Shown piece by piece: positions 1-8,659 of a stretch of 58,477 nucleotides of DNA (positions within the stretch are counted from its first letter, which is position 1; each line of letters starts with the position of its first letter). The position numbers and the translations under genes were made by a program. Below the pieces are notes generated by a model that was not told the DNA's origin, made no database searches, and saw only the letters and a program-made list of their open reading frames with translations. This stretch comes from Sphingobium sp. OAS761 (GTDB lineage: Bacteria; Pseudomonadota; Alphaproteobacteria; Sphingomonadales; Sphingomonadaceae). The stretch covers positions 1 to 58,477 of the forward strand of contig NZ_JALJVY010000019.1 in assembly GCF_024168485.1 (NCBI RefSeq). Reading direction: 5' to 3'.

Positions 1-94
1 GAAGCTTGGAACAGGCTCGTCGATCAGCCGTGGCGCATCATGACAATCGGACGCCGCAAATGGGCATGTGGGTCGTGATCAATGCAGGTTGGTA
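1..94 (+). mobile_element. 3' end of an IS630-like insertion sequence
   Basis: Frame 1 is open from the first base to a TGA at 76-78 and reads as a transposase tail containing AWNRLVDQPWRIMTIGRRKW. I recognise this as the C-terminus typical of IS630-family DDE transposases. A TA dinucleotide at 93-94, the usual IS630 target, precedes the 29-base repeat at 95. Only the tail is present because the window starts inside the element. Confidence 0.6.
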
Positions 95-123
95 TGACTG
101 GTAACAATCAGGGGAGCACGTCA
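95..123 (+). repeat. 29-base inverted repeat, left copy
   Basis: These 29 bases (starting TGACTGGTAAC, ending GCACGTCA) occur again, exactly, on the opposite strand at 58357-58385. The match ends abruptly on both sides. The outer side abuts probable IS sequence in both places. At the right copy the same bases form the leader and ribosome site of a small gene; here no gene follows. Confidence 0.9.
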
Positions 124-348
124 GCCTTCATACTCGCGCTGAAGGAACGGGTGCGTCGCGCAGGGCGCGGGTCACGCCTGGTTGTGCTATCGGGAGCGCG
201 CTAAGGCCTTTATCGAGCCAGCTTCCGCGCAGCGAAGGCATTTTCGAGCGGCTTGCCGGTCCCGGCGGTGTGACGAGAGGGCGAGGGATCAAGCGGAGCT
301 TTGTTCCACCCTCAGCGGTTCCCAGCTTCCCGATGCGCCGTGGGGAAG

Positions 349-659
349 TCAGATTGCAGCGGGATCGTCCGACGGGGCAAGATTTGCGACCGCCTCCACC
401 ACCGGCGACGAACCGATGAATGCCCATTCCTTGTCGCGCAGCCATTCCCATTCCGGCTCGCCACCCGTAACCAGGGATCGTCGGTCAGCGCATCGATCTC
501 GGTTGCGGTCGCCACCCATGGCGGCTGGGACGACCGCATAAAAGGGCGGACGGAGCGGCCACGCCAGTCCGTCCGAATATAGTGGAAAACTTCAGGAAGA
601 TCGCGGTTCAGCCCGCTGCGGGCAGCGAATGGCGATCCGTCCAACAGGAGCTTGTCTCG
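349..659 (-). pseudogene. decayed gene downstream of the amidohydrolase
   Basis: Directly after the amidohydrolase stop, in the same frame, a protein-like stretch begins (RDKLLLDGSPFAARSG) and continues to about 470. There it must change frame to stay protein-like: the next part contains GEPEWEWLRDKEWAFIGSS and ends at a TGA at 349-351. No start codon with a ribosome site is visible, and at least one frameshift is needed. I do not recognise the family. It may be a remnant of a small gene once co-transcribed with the amidohydrolase. Confidence 0.35.
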
Positions 660-1970
660 TTAGACAGCTTCCTTCTTGCGGGAGAAGGCGAGCTGCTCAC
701 GGACATCCTTCATGCGAACAGGACCGAGATCGACACTCGGGGGCTCGCCGCCCTTGCCCGCCATATAGCTGACGTCCACGCCCTTCGCCTTGGCGCGGGC
801 GCGCAGCGCGCCAACGGTCGCGTCCTCACGCTTGATTTTGTCGAACGGATTCCAGCTATATTGCCGCATTGCGTTGAGGTGGGTGATCTTGTTGATTTCC
901 TCCTCGGGGATCATGCCCAGTTCCTTCCACAGCTGCTCGGGCGCGTGAGGCCACAGGCAGTCGGCATGCGGATAATCGCTCTCGTAAGTGATGTTGTCGA
1001 TGCCGATGTCGTGACGCAGCTTGATGCCGGTGCGGTCGGAAATGAAGCAGGTGTAGACATGCTCCTTGAACACCTCGCTCGGCAGCTTGCCGCCGAAATC
1101 CTGGCGGGTCCAGGCGCCGTGCTGCTGGCGCACCATGTCCATCCGCTCCATGCAGTGCGGCACCCAGCCAATGCTGCCTTCCGACAGCGCGAAGCGGATG
1201 TCAGGGAACTGCCGCAGAATGTGCGAATAGGTGAGATCCGATGCCGTCACATAGAGGCTGACCTGCATGTTGGTGATATAGGCGTCGATCGGTGTGTCCT
1301 CCGACGGCGCGGCAGCGCTGGCGTCGGAAATGTGCAGGCAGATGACCACGTTGTTCTCGGCGCAGGCCTTCCAGAGCGGATGCCAATATTCCGAATGCAG
1401 GCTTGGCAGGCCGGTCAGCGTCGGATTAGGCGGGAAGCTCACCGCATGACAGCCCTTGGCGACGCAGCGGCGGATTTCCTCTGCCGCCTCAAACGGATTC
1501 CAGGTCGGAACAATGCAGCAGGGGATGAAGCGCTCTGGATAGGCTCCACACCATTCGTCGATATGCCAGTCGTTCCAGGCACGAACAATCGCCGTCGCCA
1601 ATTCCTTGTCAGCCATCTGCTCCAGATTCTGGCCGGCCATACCCACGAAGGAAGGAAAGTTGAGCGAGCCCAAAATGCCGTTGACGTCCATGTCATCGAC
1701 GCGGGCGTGCACATCGTAGCAGCCCTTGCGCAGTTGATCGAGCGCGGTCGGTTCCATCCCCAACTCTTCGGGCCGGCGTCCCACCACGGCGTTGAGACCG
1801 AAACTGCGGATGATACGGTCTTCGATCTTCCAGGCGTCCGCCCCTTCCTCCGTCTTGATCATCTGAGGGAAGCGGCCCTTGAACTTCGCAGGCGTGTGGT
1901 TGTCAAAAATCGTCGGCGGCTCGACGAAATGATCGTCGACGCTAACGAGGATCATATCTTCCATTTTCAT
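660..1970 (-). CDS. amidohydrolase-2 family metal-dependent hydrolase
   Basis: A 436-residue TIM-barrel hydrolase of the COG2159/amidohydrolase-2 type. These enzymes use a divalent metal to hydrolyse C-C or C-N bonds or to decarboxylate ring compounds. Visible metal-site motifs are SVDDHF near the N-terminus, a histidine in VVICLHISD mid-protein, and YESDYPH in the C-terminal third. The length is normal for the family. The start MKMEDM at 1970 is chosen because GAGGAAAGG lies 7 bases upstream; MRKGHH, six codons earlier, is an alternative. The open frame continues far upstream but that part is decayed sequence. A TATATCAAT element lies 56 bases upstream of the ATG. The substrate is not evident; in this setting a ring-cleavage or carboxylated intermediate is plausible. 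Confidence 0.85.
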   Translation of the reverse strand: MKMEDMILVSVDDHFVEPPTIFDNHTPAKFKGRFPQMIKTEEGADAWKIEDRIIRSFGLNAVVGRRPEELGMEPTALDQLRKGCYDVHARVDDMDVNGILGSLNFPSFVGMAGQNLEQMADKELATAIVRAWNDWHIDEWCGAYPERFIPCCIVPTWNPFEAAEEIRRCVAKGCHAVSFPPNPTLTGLPSLHSEYWHPLWKACAENNVVICLHISDASAAAPSEDTPIDAYITNMQVSLYVTASDLTYSHILRQFPDIRFALSEGSIGWVPHCMERMDMVRQQHGAWTRQDFGGKLPSEVFKEHVYTCFISDRTGIKLRHDIGIDNITYESDYPHADCLWPHAPEQLWKELGMIPEEEINKITHLNAMRQYSWNPFDKIKREDATVGALRARAKAKGVDVSYMAGKGGEPPSVDLGPVRMKDVREQLAFSRKKEAV

Positions 1971-2025
1971 GTGATGGCCTTTCCTCATCTCACCTCTGTC
2001 ACGATCCCTATTCTTATAATTCCTG

Positions 2026-2034
2026 TATATCAAT
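2026..2034 (+). promoter_or_regulatory. TATATCAAT element upstream of amidohydrolase
   Basis: Exact 9-mer shared with sites at 2438, 4057, 15046 and 55504. It sits 56 bases upstream of the amidohydrolase ATG. The wider context AATTCCTGTATATCAATA (2018-2035) resembles AATTCCTATGTATCTATTA upstream of the Baeyer-Villiger gene (49476-49494). It is a candidate operator or promoter element; no binding protein is shown. Confidence 0.45.
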
Positions 2035-2099
2035 AGAGGAAGCGATTGCATTGGCACTTTTGCCACGCAAATCTTAGAAGCACGTTGCCGCGGCAAAAA

Positions 2100-2373
2100 A
2101 GGCGGACATCGCGCATGCCCGGCCTGTTCCTGACTGACGTCGCAGATCAGCATGAGGAAATGGCCGGCGGGGCGTCCGCTATCCGTCGGCCCGGGCAGGA
2201 TGTCGAGCGACACCATCTTCGCGCCGGGCACCGGATAGGCGTCGACCGTCGCTTAGCCCGCACTGCTCGCGCCCCGGGGCAACGATGGTGCGCCGCCCTT
2301 CCAGATCCGCCCCTCACGGCACGAACGGCGCCGCGCTTGTCTTGTCGAATTTGGGGCGCTTGAAACTCTTCAT
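2100..2373 (-). pseudogene. N-terminal fragment of a decayed gene
   Basis: From an ATG at 2373 the minus strand reads MKSFKRPKFDKTSAAPFVP, then an in-frame TGA where CGA would be expected, then GADLEGRRTIVAPGREQCGL. A shift of frame after about 20 more codons gives DAYPVPGAKMVSLDILPGP followed by a hydrophobic stretch (HFLMLICDV). The nonsense codon plus frameshift show decay. I do not recognise the family. The reverse complement of TATATCAAT at 2438-2446 lies about 65 bases upstream of this ATG, similar to its spacing at the amidohydrolase, so the former promoter may survive. Confidence 0.45.
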
Positions 2374-2437
2374 TGTCGGGAAAATTCTGGTTCGGCCGTG
2401 GACGGCGCGATAGAAGTGCCTGGGTTTATGATCAAGC

Positions 2438-2446
2438 ATTGATATA
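2438..2446 (-). promoter_or_regulatory. TATATCAAT element between decayed gene and GST
   Basis: Exact reverse complement (ATTGATATA) of the recurring 9-mer, followed by GATATTTAG. It lies between the divergent decayed gene (start 2373) and the glutathione transferase (start 2519), 72 bases upstream of the latter. Confidence 0.45.
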
Positions 2447-2518
2447 GATATTTAGCGAGAGTCGGATGCGCCGATGACGGGGCAGCCATTTCATGCAATT
2501 TACAGCAGGAGAGAGCGC

Positions 2519-3175
2519 TTGATCGATTTTTACACGGCATCGACGGTTAACGGGTACAAGGTCGCCATCGCTTTGGAGGAACTGGGCCTGCCTTACATGG
2601 TCCATGATCTGAACTTAGGCGAGCTGGAGCAAAAGCGCCCCGACTATCTCAAGATCAACCCCAACGGCCGTATCCCTGCCATCGTCGATCGGGAAAGCGG
2701 CACAGCGATCTTCGAATCGGGCGCGTGCCTCGTCTACCTCGCCGAAAAGACCGGCAAGCTGACTGGCGCCACCGCGGAGGCGCGCGGCCGGGTCAACAGC
2801 TGGGTCTTCCTCCAGACCAGCGGCGTCGGTCCGATGCAGGGACAGGCCAATGTCTTCCTGCATTATTTTGGTGAGGATCTGCCCCGCGTCGCTGCCCGCT
2901 ACGTCAACGAAACGAAGCGGCTCTACAGCATCGTCAACGACCGGCTGGGGGTGAGCGAATGGCTGGCGGACGATTACAGCATCGCCGACATCGCGATGTT
3001 CCCGTGGATGATCATCTCCGACTATGCCGATGTCTCGCTGAGCGACTATCCGAACATCAAGGCGTGGACTGAGCGGATGCATGCGCGCCCAGCGGTGCAG
3101 CGCGGCCTCGGCGTGCCACCCAAGCGCGAGATCGCGGATCGCGCGGCGGCCGTGCAGGCGATCCTGCAACGCTGA
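2519..3175 (+). CDS. glutathione S-transferase
   Basis: A 218-residue soluble glutathione transferase. The N-terminal thioredoxin-like domain (about 1-80) begins IDFYTASTVNGYKVAIALEE and carries the cis-proline and glutathione-binding motifs NPNGRIPAIVD and AIFESGACLVYLAEK. The all-helical C-terminal domain includes WLADDYSIADIAMFPW, the N-capping motif. The start is placed at TTG 2519, because AGGAGAG lies six bases upstream and the family N-terminus starts there; an in-frame ATG at 2474 would add 15 unlikely residues. Such enzymes in catabolic clusters conjugate or isomerise reactive intermediates, or reduce peroxides. Its exact role here is not evident. It runs alone on the plus strand, divergent from decayed sequence. 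Confidence 0.9.
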   Translation: MIDFYTASTVNGYKVAIALEELGLPYMVHDLNLGELEQKRPDYLKINPNGRIPAIVDRESGTAIFESGACLVYLAEKTGKLTGATAEARGRVNSWVFLQTSGVGPMQGQANVFLHYFGEDLPRVAARYVNETKRLYSIVNDRLGVSEWLADDYSIADIAMFPWMIISDYADVSLSDYPNIKAWTERMHARPAVQRGLGVPPKREIADRAAAVQAILQR

Positions 3176-3225
3176 TCCGGGGGGAGGCGCGCCGGCAACT
3201 TCGCTTCACCGGCGCCCAGCCTTGT

Positions 3226-4020
3226 TCAGTCGCCAGCGAAGGCCAGCATGATCGCGTCCTGCGCCTCGCGCACGAGCGGTCCATCACCCGGGTGGGTGGT
3301 GATATAGGGCTGTTCCTGCTCCACGCCGCGCACGATCCGCTCACCCGCTTCCTCCGGCGGCATGGGACCGGCGCCGAACACCGCCTTGGGCACTTCCAAC
3401 TCGATCGAGCCCGGCCGGATCTGCTCTGACTTCTGCTTGATTTGGCTTGCGACCGGGCCGGGGAAGACGACGGACAGGCCTACCGGTCCATCGGCCAGTT
3501 CGGTGCGCAGCGCGTTGCAGAAGCCGAGTTGCGCCGCCTTGCTTGCCATATACATGGTCTGGCCGACCATATCCGGCGTGCGCAACGCCGCGAGGGAGCT
3601 GGTGACGACGATTCGAGAGGGCGTATCCTGAGCCCGCAGGCCCGGCAGGAAGATTCGCACGCTGCTGACGCAGCCGATCAGGTTGACGCCCATGATCCAC
3701 TGCCAGTCCTGCACGGTCGTAGCCTCGACAGGCTTCAGGCTGATGACGCCCGCATTGGCGAGGACCAGATCGATACGGCCGCGCTGCGCGCGAATGTCCA
3801 ATTCCGCGCGCCGGATGGAAGCCTCGTCGGTCACGTCCACCTCATGCGCCGTGGCGTCCGCGCCGGCGGCTTGCAATCCCGCCGCCAACGCCTGAACGCC
3901 GCCCAAATCCCGATCGCACAGATGCACCGCAGCCCCCCTTCCGGCTAGCGCGCGGCAGACGCCCGCGCCGATACCCGTTGCCGATCCTATCACGACAGCA
4001 ACTCTTCCCTTCAGTTCCAT
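3226..4020 (-). CDS. short-chain dehydrogenase/reductase
   Basis: A 264-residue classical SDR that should oxidise a hydroxyl or reduce a ketone with NAD(P). It shows the Rossmann glycine motif GSATGIGAGVC near residue 12, NAG (LVLANAGVI), the catalytic serine in RIVVTSSLAALR, and YMASK as the catalytic Tyr-Lys pair. The long C-terminal segment after the core is typical of hydroxysteroid or alicyclic alcohol SDRs. The start ATG at 4020 is preceded by GGTGGAGAG. A much longer frame continues upstream, but that is the antisense of the acyl-CoA ligase. It is divergent from the ligase operon and shares a 123-base promoter region containing TATATCAAT. Confidence 0.88.
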   Translation of the reverse strand: MELKGRVAVVIGSATGIGAGVCRALAGRGAAVHLCDRDLGGVQALAAGLQAAGADATAHEVDVTDEASIRRAELDIRAQRGRIDLVLANAGVISLKPVEATTVQDWQWIMGVNLIGCVSSVRIFLPGLRAQDTPSRIVVTSSLAALRTPDMVGQTMYMASKAAQLGFCNALRTELADGPVGLSVVFPGPVASQIKQKSEQIRPGSIELEVPKAVFGAGPMPPEEAGERIVRGVEQEQPYITTHPGDGPLVREAQDAIMLAFAGD

Positions 4021-4056
4021 GGCCTCTCCACCTTTCGAACATGGTTGTAATTGCGG

Positions 4057-4065
4057 TATATCAAT
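4057..4065 (+). promoter_or_regulatory. TATATCAAT element in divergent SDR/ligase promoter
   Basis: Exact recurring 9-mer in the divergent promoter region between the SDR start (4020, minus) and the ligase start (4144, plus). It could control both units. Confidence 0.45.
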
Positions 4066-4143
4066 TCTAGTCTCCTGTCCGCGAACGGGGCGCCACGTCA
4101 AGAGTGCGACCGCTACAGAGTCGCCGGAAAAGGAGGAGCAGGC

Positions 4144-5802
4144 ATGCAGGCAAGCGGTTATTGGAGCGAGGCGCGCTTGAGCGCGTGCGGTCTGCTGCCT
4201 GCTGCCTCGCCGCTGCTTCCTAACCCGCACGGTCCCCGCGATGTCGCGAGCGTGCTCGACCGGGCACTGGCCGAACGGCCCGACGCAACCGCTCTGATCG
4301 GGCGTTTCGGGCGGCTGACCTATGCCGAGCTGGATGAGGCGACCAATGCTGCCGCGGCGGCCTTCAACGCGATCGGCATCAGTGAGGGCGACAGGATCGC
4401 TGGCTGCGCGAGCAACCATAACGAATTGGTTATCGCTTTCCTCGCCAGCCAGCGCATCGGCGCGGTGTGGGTCGGCATCAACCGCGCGCTGGCGCTTCCT
4501 GAAAAGAAGTATCTGATAGACGATTGCGGCGCTGCCCTGTTCCTGTGTGACACGGACACCGCGGAAACCGCTCGGGCGTGGATCGGCGACGGCTTGCGCC
4601 ATGTGATGACGCTGGACCCAGGCGATCCCGACAGCGACCTCGCGCGCGCGATCGAAGCGCATCGCGGCGCGCCCCGTCCGGCCGTAACGATCGATCCCTG
4701 GGCACCGGCCGGCATCGCCTATACCAGCGGCACCACAGGCTTTCCCAAGGGCGTCGTTCACAGCCAGCACAATATGATGGTCACTGCCACCATCTCTGTC
4801 GAATATAGCGGCGACGGCGTCCCGGAAACGGTGCGCGGCACCGCCCTGCCCCTCACCATCCTCAACTGCATGATCCTGGGGCCGCTGGCCGCGCTGTCCA
4901 CGGGTGCCCCGCACGTGAACCTGGACCGGATCGACGCACAGGGCGTCGCCGAATGGATCGCACAGGAAAAAATCGCCAATATCTCGATAGTCCCGACGCT
5001 GATCCAGGACCTGCTGACCCGGCCCGACATCGACCAGGATCAGATCGCCTCGCTCCGCTGGCTGGTCGTCGGCGGATCCACCGTGCCGCAGGCACTGCCG
5101 CAACTGTATCGCGAACGGTTCGGCCGGCGCATGACGATCGGCTACGGCCTGACCGAGGGCCCCAACGGCGTCGCCAAGACGCATGAGGCCAGCCCCGAGG
5201 GGGCCGGTGTCATCGGCCGCCCCCTGCCGCACCTGCATCTCGCAATCCTCGACGAAACCGGCGCGGAAGTGCCGCGTGGCGAAATCGGGGAGATCGCGAT
5301 CCGTGCCACCGACAAGGGACCATGGGCAAACGTGTACAAACCAACGCTCGGTTACTGGGGCCGGGCTGAGGCGACGGCCAAGCTGTTGCGCGGCGGCTGG
5401 GTACATACCGGCGACGTCGGCCTTCAGGACGAAAGCGGCGAATTCCATATCCGCGACCGGGGTTCCGATCTCATCCTGCGCGGCGGCGCTAACGTCTATC
5501 CGGCCGAGGTCGAGCGTGTGCTGCGGATGGACGCGCAGGTGCGCGATTGCGCCGTGCTGGGCAGGCCGCACGAGCGGCTGGGCCAGACCGTCGCCGCCTT
5601 CATCGAGACGGATGGCCTGTCCGACGACGAAGAGCAACGACTGCTGGAGCGCCTGCGTGATCTGTGCAAGGCCAACCTCGCCGCATACAAGGCCCCTGCG
5701 GACTGGATCGTCGTCCCAGCCATGCCGCGCAACGCCATGGGCAAGATAGTCAAAACCCAACTCGCCGACCAGTTTATGGTCCGCGAAGGGCAGCAGGCGT
5801 GA
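4144..5802 (+). CDS. acyl-CoA synthetase (AMP-forming)
   Basis: A 552-residue ANL-superfamily ligase that activates a carboxylic acid to its CoA thioester through an acyl-adenylate. The phosphate-binding loop is YTSGTTGFPKGVV, the A5 motif is GYGLTEG, the hinge region is GEFHIRDRGSDLILRGG, and the catalytic lysine lies in RNAMGKIVK near the C-terminus. The start ATG follows AAAGGAGGAG closely. First gene of a plus-strand operon: the next gene (Zn alcohol dehydrogenase) overlaps its stop by four bases if GTG 5799 is used. With the downstream alcohol and aldehyde dehydrogenases it makes a complete alcohol-to-acyl-CoA route. Substrate unknown. Confidence 0.92.
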   Translation: MQASGYWSEARLSACGLLPAASPLLPNPHGPRDVASVLDRALAERPDATALIGRFGRLTYAELDEATNAAAAAFNAIGISEGDRIAGCASNHNELVIAFLASQRIGAVWVGINRALALPEKKYLIDDCGAALFLCDTDTAETARAWIGDGLRHVMTLDPGDPDSDLARAIEAHRGAPRPAVTIDPWAPAGIAYTSGTTGFPKGVVHSQHNMMVTATISVEYSGDGVPETVRGTALPLTILNCMILGPLAALSTGAPHVNLDRIDAQGVAEWIAQEKIANISIVPTLIQDLLTRPDIDQDQIASLRWLVVGGSTVPQALPQLYRERFGRRMTIGYGLTEGPNGVAKTHEASPEGAGVIGRPLPHLHLAILDETGAEVPRGEIGEIAIRATDKGPWANVYKPTLGYWGRAEATAKLLRGGWVHTGDVGLQDESGEFHIRDRGSDLILRGGANVYPAEVERVLRMDAQVRDCAVLGRPHERLGQTVAAFIETDGLSDDEEQRLLERLRDLCKANLAAYKAPADWIVVPAMPRNAMGKIVKTQLADQFMVREGQQA

Positions 5803-6896
5803 GCATCCAAGCCATGAAGGTGCGCGGGGCCGTGGCTTTCGCCGCCGACCGGGCGCTGGAGATCGTAACCCTAGACCTGCGCGCCCCGCGCGAGGGCGAG
5901 GTGATGGTGCGGATGCTCGCGGCTGGCCTGTGCCACAGCGATCTTTCGATGCTGGAAGGCAAGATCGCAAGCTATGGCTTCCCCATCCTGCTCGGTCATG
6001 AGGGCGCTGGCGTGGTCGTCGCCTGCGGCCCCGGCGTCACCAGCGTGAAGCCGGGCGACTATGTCGTCCCGACGCCAATCCCTGAATGCCGCGCTTGCAC
6101 CAACTGCCTGTCCGGGCGGACCAACCTGTGCGAGCGCATGTTCAGCCGGCCGGAGTCCCCGTTCAGCTTCGAAGGACAACCGGTTGCGGCCTTTTCCTCG
6201 CTGGGGACCTTCGCAGACCATTCCGTGATCGAGGAGATACGGCTCGCCAGAGTGACGCCTGCTGTGCCGCCGGAAATAGCCTGTTACATCGGCTGCGGCG
6301 TTCTGACCGGCGTGGGATCGGCTCTGACGGCGGCCGATCTGTGGCCGGGCTGTTCGGTCGCGATTTTCGGGCTGGGCGGCATTGGCCTGTGTGTGCTGCA
6401 AGGTGCCCGGATAGCGGGCGCGGCGCGGATCATCGGGGTCGATATCAATCCAGCGCGTGAGGCGACCGCGCGTGACTATGGTGCGACCGATTTCATCAAT
6501 CCGCGCGAGACGCCGGACGTTCCAGCCGCGATCCGCGCGCTCACCGGCGCGGGCGTCGATTGCGCCTTCGAATGCGTGGGCCACACCGCCCTGATGGCAG
6601 AGGCGTTCGCCTGCACCACGCCCGCGGATGGACAGGCAGTCAGCGTCGGCATCGCGCCATCGGGATCGGAACTGCGCTTCGATCCCGCCGCGTTCATGAC
6701 CGGGCGGTCCTGGAAAGGCGCGCTACTCGGTGGGGAAAAGCCGCGCAGCGCGATCCCTCGTCTCGCCGACTGGTATGAACGCGGATTTCTGCGCCTCGAT
6801 GACCTGATAAGCCACCGGCTCACGCTGGACGAGGTCAATCAGGGCTTCGCTCTGATGAAGAGCGGCGACACCCTGCGATCCGTAATTCTTTACTGA
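5799..6896 (+). CDS. zinc-dependent alcohol dehydrogenase (MDR family)
   Basis: A 365-residue medium-chain alcohol dehydrogenase that oxidises a primary or secondary alcohol with NAD. Catalytic zinc ligands are in AGLCHSDLS and GHEGAG. The structural zinc cluster is the four cysteines of CRACTNCLSGRTNLC, and the cofactor site is FGLGGIGLCVLQG with an acidic residue after it (GVDIN), suggesting NAD preference. GTG at 5799 gives a four-base overlap with the ligase stop and has GAAGGG upstream; ATG at 5814 is the alternative. The overlap indicates translational coupling with the ligase. The mature type resembles aryl or terpene alcohol dehydrogenases, but the family is too broad to name a substrate. 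Confidence 0.9.
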   Translation: MSIQAMKVRGAVAFAADRALEIVTLDLRAPREGEVMVRMLAAGLCHSDLSMLEGKIASYGFPILLGHEGAGVVVACGPGVTSVKPGDYVVPTPIPECRACTNCLSGRTNLCERMFSRPESPFSFEGQPVAAFSSLGTFADHSVIEEIRLARVTPAVPPEIACYIGCGVLTGVGSALTAADLWPGCSVAIFGLGGIGLCVLQGARIAGAARIIGVDINPAREATARDYGATDFINPRETPDVPAAIRALTGAGVDCAFECVGHTALMAEAFACTTPADGQAVSVGIAPSGSELRFDPAAFMTGRSWKGALLGGEKPRSAIPRLADWYERGFLRLDDLISHRLTLDEVNQGFALMKSGDTLRSVILY

Positions 6897-6941
6897 GAAC
6901 AAACTTTACCGCGAAACAACTGAACACAAAGGAGTGGCGGC

Positions 6942-8429
6942 ATGTCCACCTTGTTGGAACGTCCTGATGCGCCCGCATTTCTCGCGGGCACCAAGTTGCT
7001 GCTGATTGACGGCAAGCATGTGCCCGCCCGGTCGGGCAAGACATTCGAGGTCGTAAACCCCGCCACCGAGGAAGTGATCGCCACTGTGGCCGAGGGCGAT
7101 GCGGCGGACATCGACCTGGCTGTCTCCGCCGCGCGCAAGAGCTTCGAGAGCGGCGTATGGCGCAGCCTGCCAGCGTCTGAGCGGGCGCGCATCATGCTGC
7201 GCTTCGCCGACTTGGTGGAGGAGAATGGCGATGAACTGTCGCTGCTGGAGACAATGAACAATGGCATGCCGCGTGCCTTTGCGCGGAGCAGCGTCGCGGG
7301 CGGCGCCAACTGGCTGCGCTGGTTCGCGGGGTCGGTTACGCGCATCTACGGTCAGACCGCCTCCAGCGCCGTGTCGGCGCCCGGCGAATTCCATGTCTAT
7401 ACGCGCAAGGAGCCGATCGGCGTCGTCGGCCTCATCACGCCCTGGAACGGCCCGATCGGCACCTTCTTCATCAAGGTCTCGCCCGCGCTCGCCGCCGGCT
7501 GCTCGATCGTGCAGAAGCCATCGGAGGTGACGCCGCTCACCGCCTTGCGATTGGGCGAGCTGGCGCTGGAGGCGGGCGTGCCCGCCGGCGTGCTGAACGT
7601 CGTGCCAGGCTTCGGCGGCGGCGCGGGCGCGGCCATCGCCAATCATCCGGGCATTAACAAGATCAGCTTCACCGGCTCCACCGCGGTCGGCAAGCAATTG
7701 GTGCAGGCGTCGGCCGGAAACCTGAAGCGGGTGACGCTGGAACTGGGCGGCAAGTCCCCCTGCGTGGTTTTCGACGACGCCGACATGGACATCGCCATCC
7801 CCGGCGCGGCGATGGCGATCGCCGCCAATACCGGCCAGGTCTGCTTTGCGGGATCGCGCCTGTTCGTGCAGCGCAAGTCGTTCGACAAAGTCGTGGCGGG
7901 CATCGGCCAAGTGCTCCAAGGCTTGAAGGTCGGCAACGGCCTCGACGAGGACACCATACTCGGCCCCGTCGTCTCCGCTAAGCAGCGCGACCGGGTGCAG
8001 GGCTATATCCAGACGGGTCTGTCGGAAGGCGCGGAGATCGTTTCGGGGGGCGCGCCGGTCGATGGCAAGGGCTTCTTCGTCAACCCGACCGTGTTCGCCA
8101 ACGTCAACGCGAACATGACCATCGTGAAGGAGGAGATTTTTGGCCCCGTGCTGGTCGCCACCCCTTTCGACACGCTGGACGAGATCCCCGCGCTCGCCAA
8201 TGCATCCAATTATGGCCTGGGCGGCGGCATCTATACCACCAACATCAACACCGCGCATAAGCTGGCGGCGCGGATCGAGACGGGTAATGTCTGGGTCAAC
8301 TGCTATTCGATGCTGGACGCGTCGATGCCCTTTGGCGGCTACAAGGAATCGGGCTGGGGTAAGGAGCTGAGCGCCGACGGCCTGGACGCGTATCTGGAAA
8401 CCAAGTCGGTCTGGATGAAACTGTCTTGA
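6942..8429 (+). CDS. aldehyde dehydrogenase (first of two)
   Basis: A 495-residue NAD(P)-dependent aldehyde dehydrogenase, full length for the family, oxidising an aldehyde to an acid. The catalytic cysteine is residue 301 in NTGQVCFAGS, the general base glutamate is in LELGGKSP, and the cofactor motif is ITPWNG...FTGSTAVG. The ATG follows AAAGGAGTGGCGG. It lies 45 bases after the alcohol dehydrogenase and probably takes the aldehyde made by it. A second, only distantly similar aldehyde dehydrogenase follows at 8660, so two different aldehydes may be handled, or one may use NADP. Confidence 0.95.
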   Translation: MSTLLERPDAPAFLAGTKLLLIDGKHVPARSGKTFEVVNPATEEVIATVAEGDAADIDLAVSAARKSFESGVWRSLPASERARIMLRFADLVEENGDELSLLETMNNGMPRAFARSSVAGGANWLRWFAGSVTRIYGQTASSAVSAPGEFHVYTRKEPIGVVGLITPWNGPIGTFFIKVSPALAAGCSIVQKPSEVTPLTALRLGELALEAGVPAGVLNVVPGFGGGAGAAIANHPGINKISFTGSTAVGKQLVQASAGNLKRVTLELGGKSPCVVFDDADMDIAIPGAAMAIAANTGQVCFAGSRLFVQRKSFDKVVAGIGQVLQGLKVGNGLDEDTILGPVVSAKQRDRVQGYIQTGLSEGAEIVSGGAPVDGKGFFVNPTVFANVNANMTIVKEEIFGPVLVATPFDTLDEIPALANASNYGLGGGIYTTNINTAHKLAARIETGNVWVNCYSMLDASMPFGGYKESGWGKELSADGLDAYLETKSVWMKLS

Positions 8430-8659
8430 CATGAGCCGGGCCGGCGAGTGGGCGGACAACAGCCGTTCGTCGCTTCGCCTTCAATGCCCGACTTCGCCCT
8501 CGATCCGGACCGGTCGCCGATCTTCGGCAGCGGCATCATCGGGACGATGAATGCGCTGCCTCTGGTCTAGGAGACTTGGCCATAGCCGCCAGCCCGCCGT
8601 TGCAATCCTGGCAGATAGAGATAAAAGAATAGAAAATCTGATATTGATGGGATGGACTG

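Noticed and set aside
582..2036. 484-residue plus-strand frame
   Set aside because: Antisense to the amidohydrolase, no motifs, and its end overlaps the promoter region.
3226..5970. 914-residue minus-strand frame
   Set aside because: Only its last 264 codons are the SDR; the rest is antisense to the acyl-CoA ligase and has no family motifs. It is open because of high G+C third positions.
6906..8459. 517-residue minus-strand frame
   Set aside because: Antisense to the first aldehyde dehydrogenase; composition rich in Arg, His and Asp as expected of a shadow.
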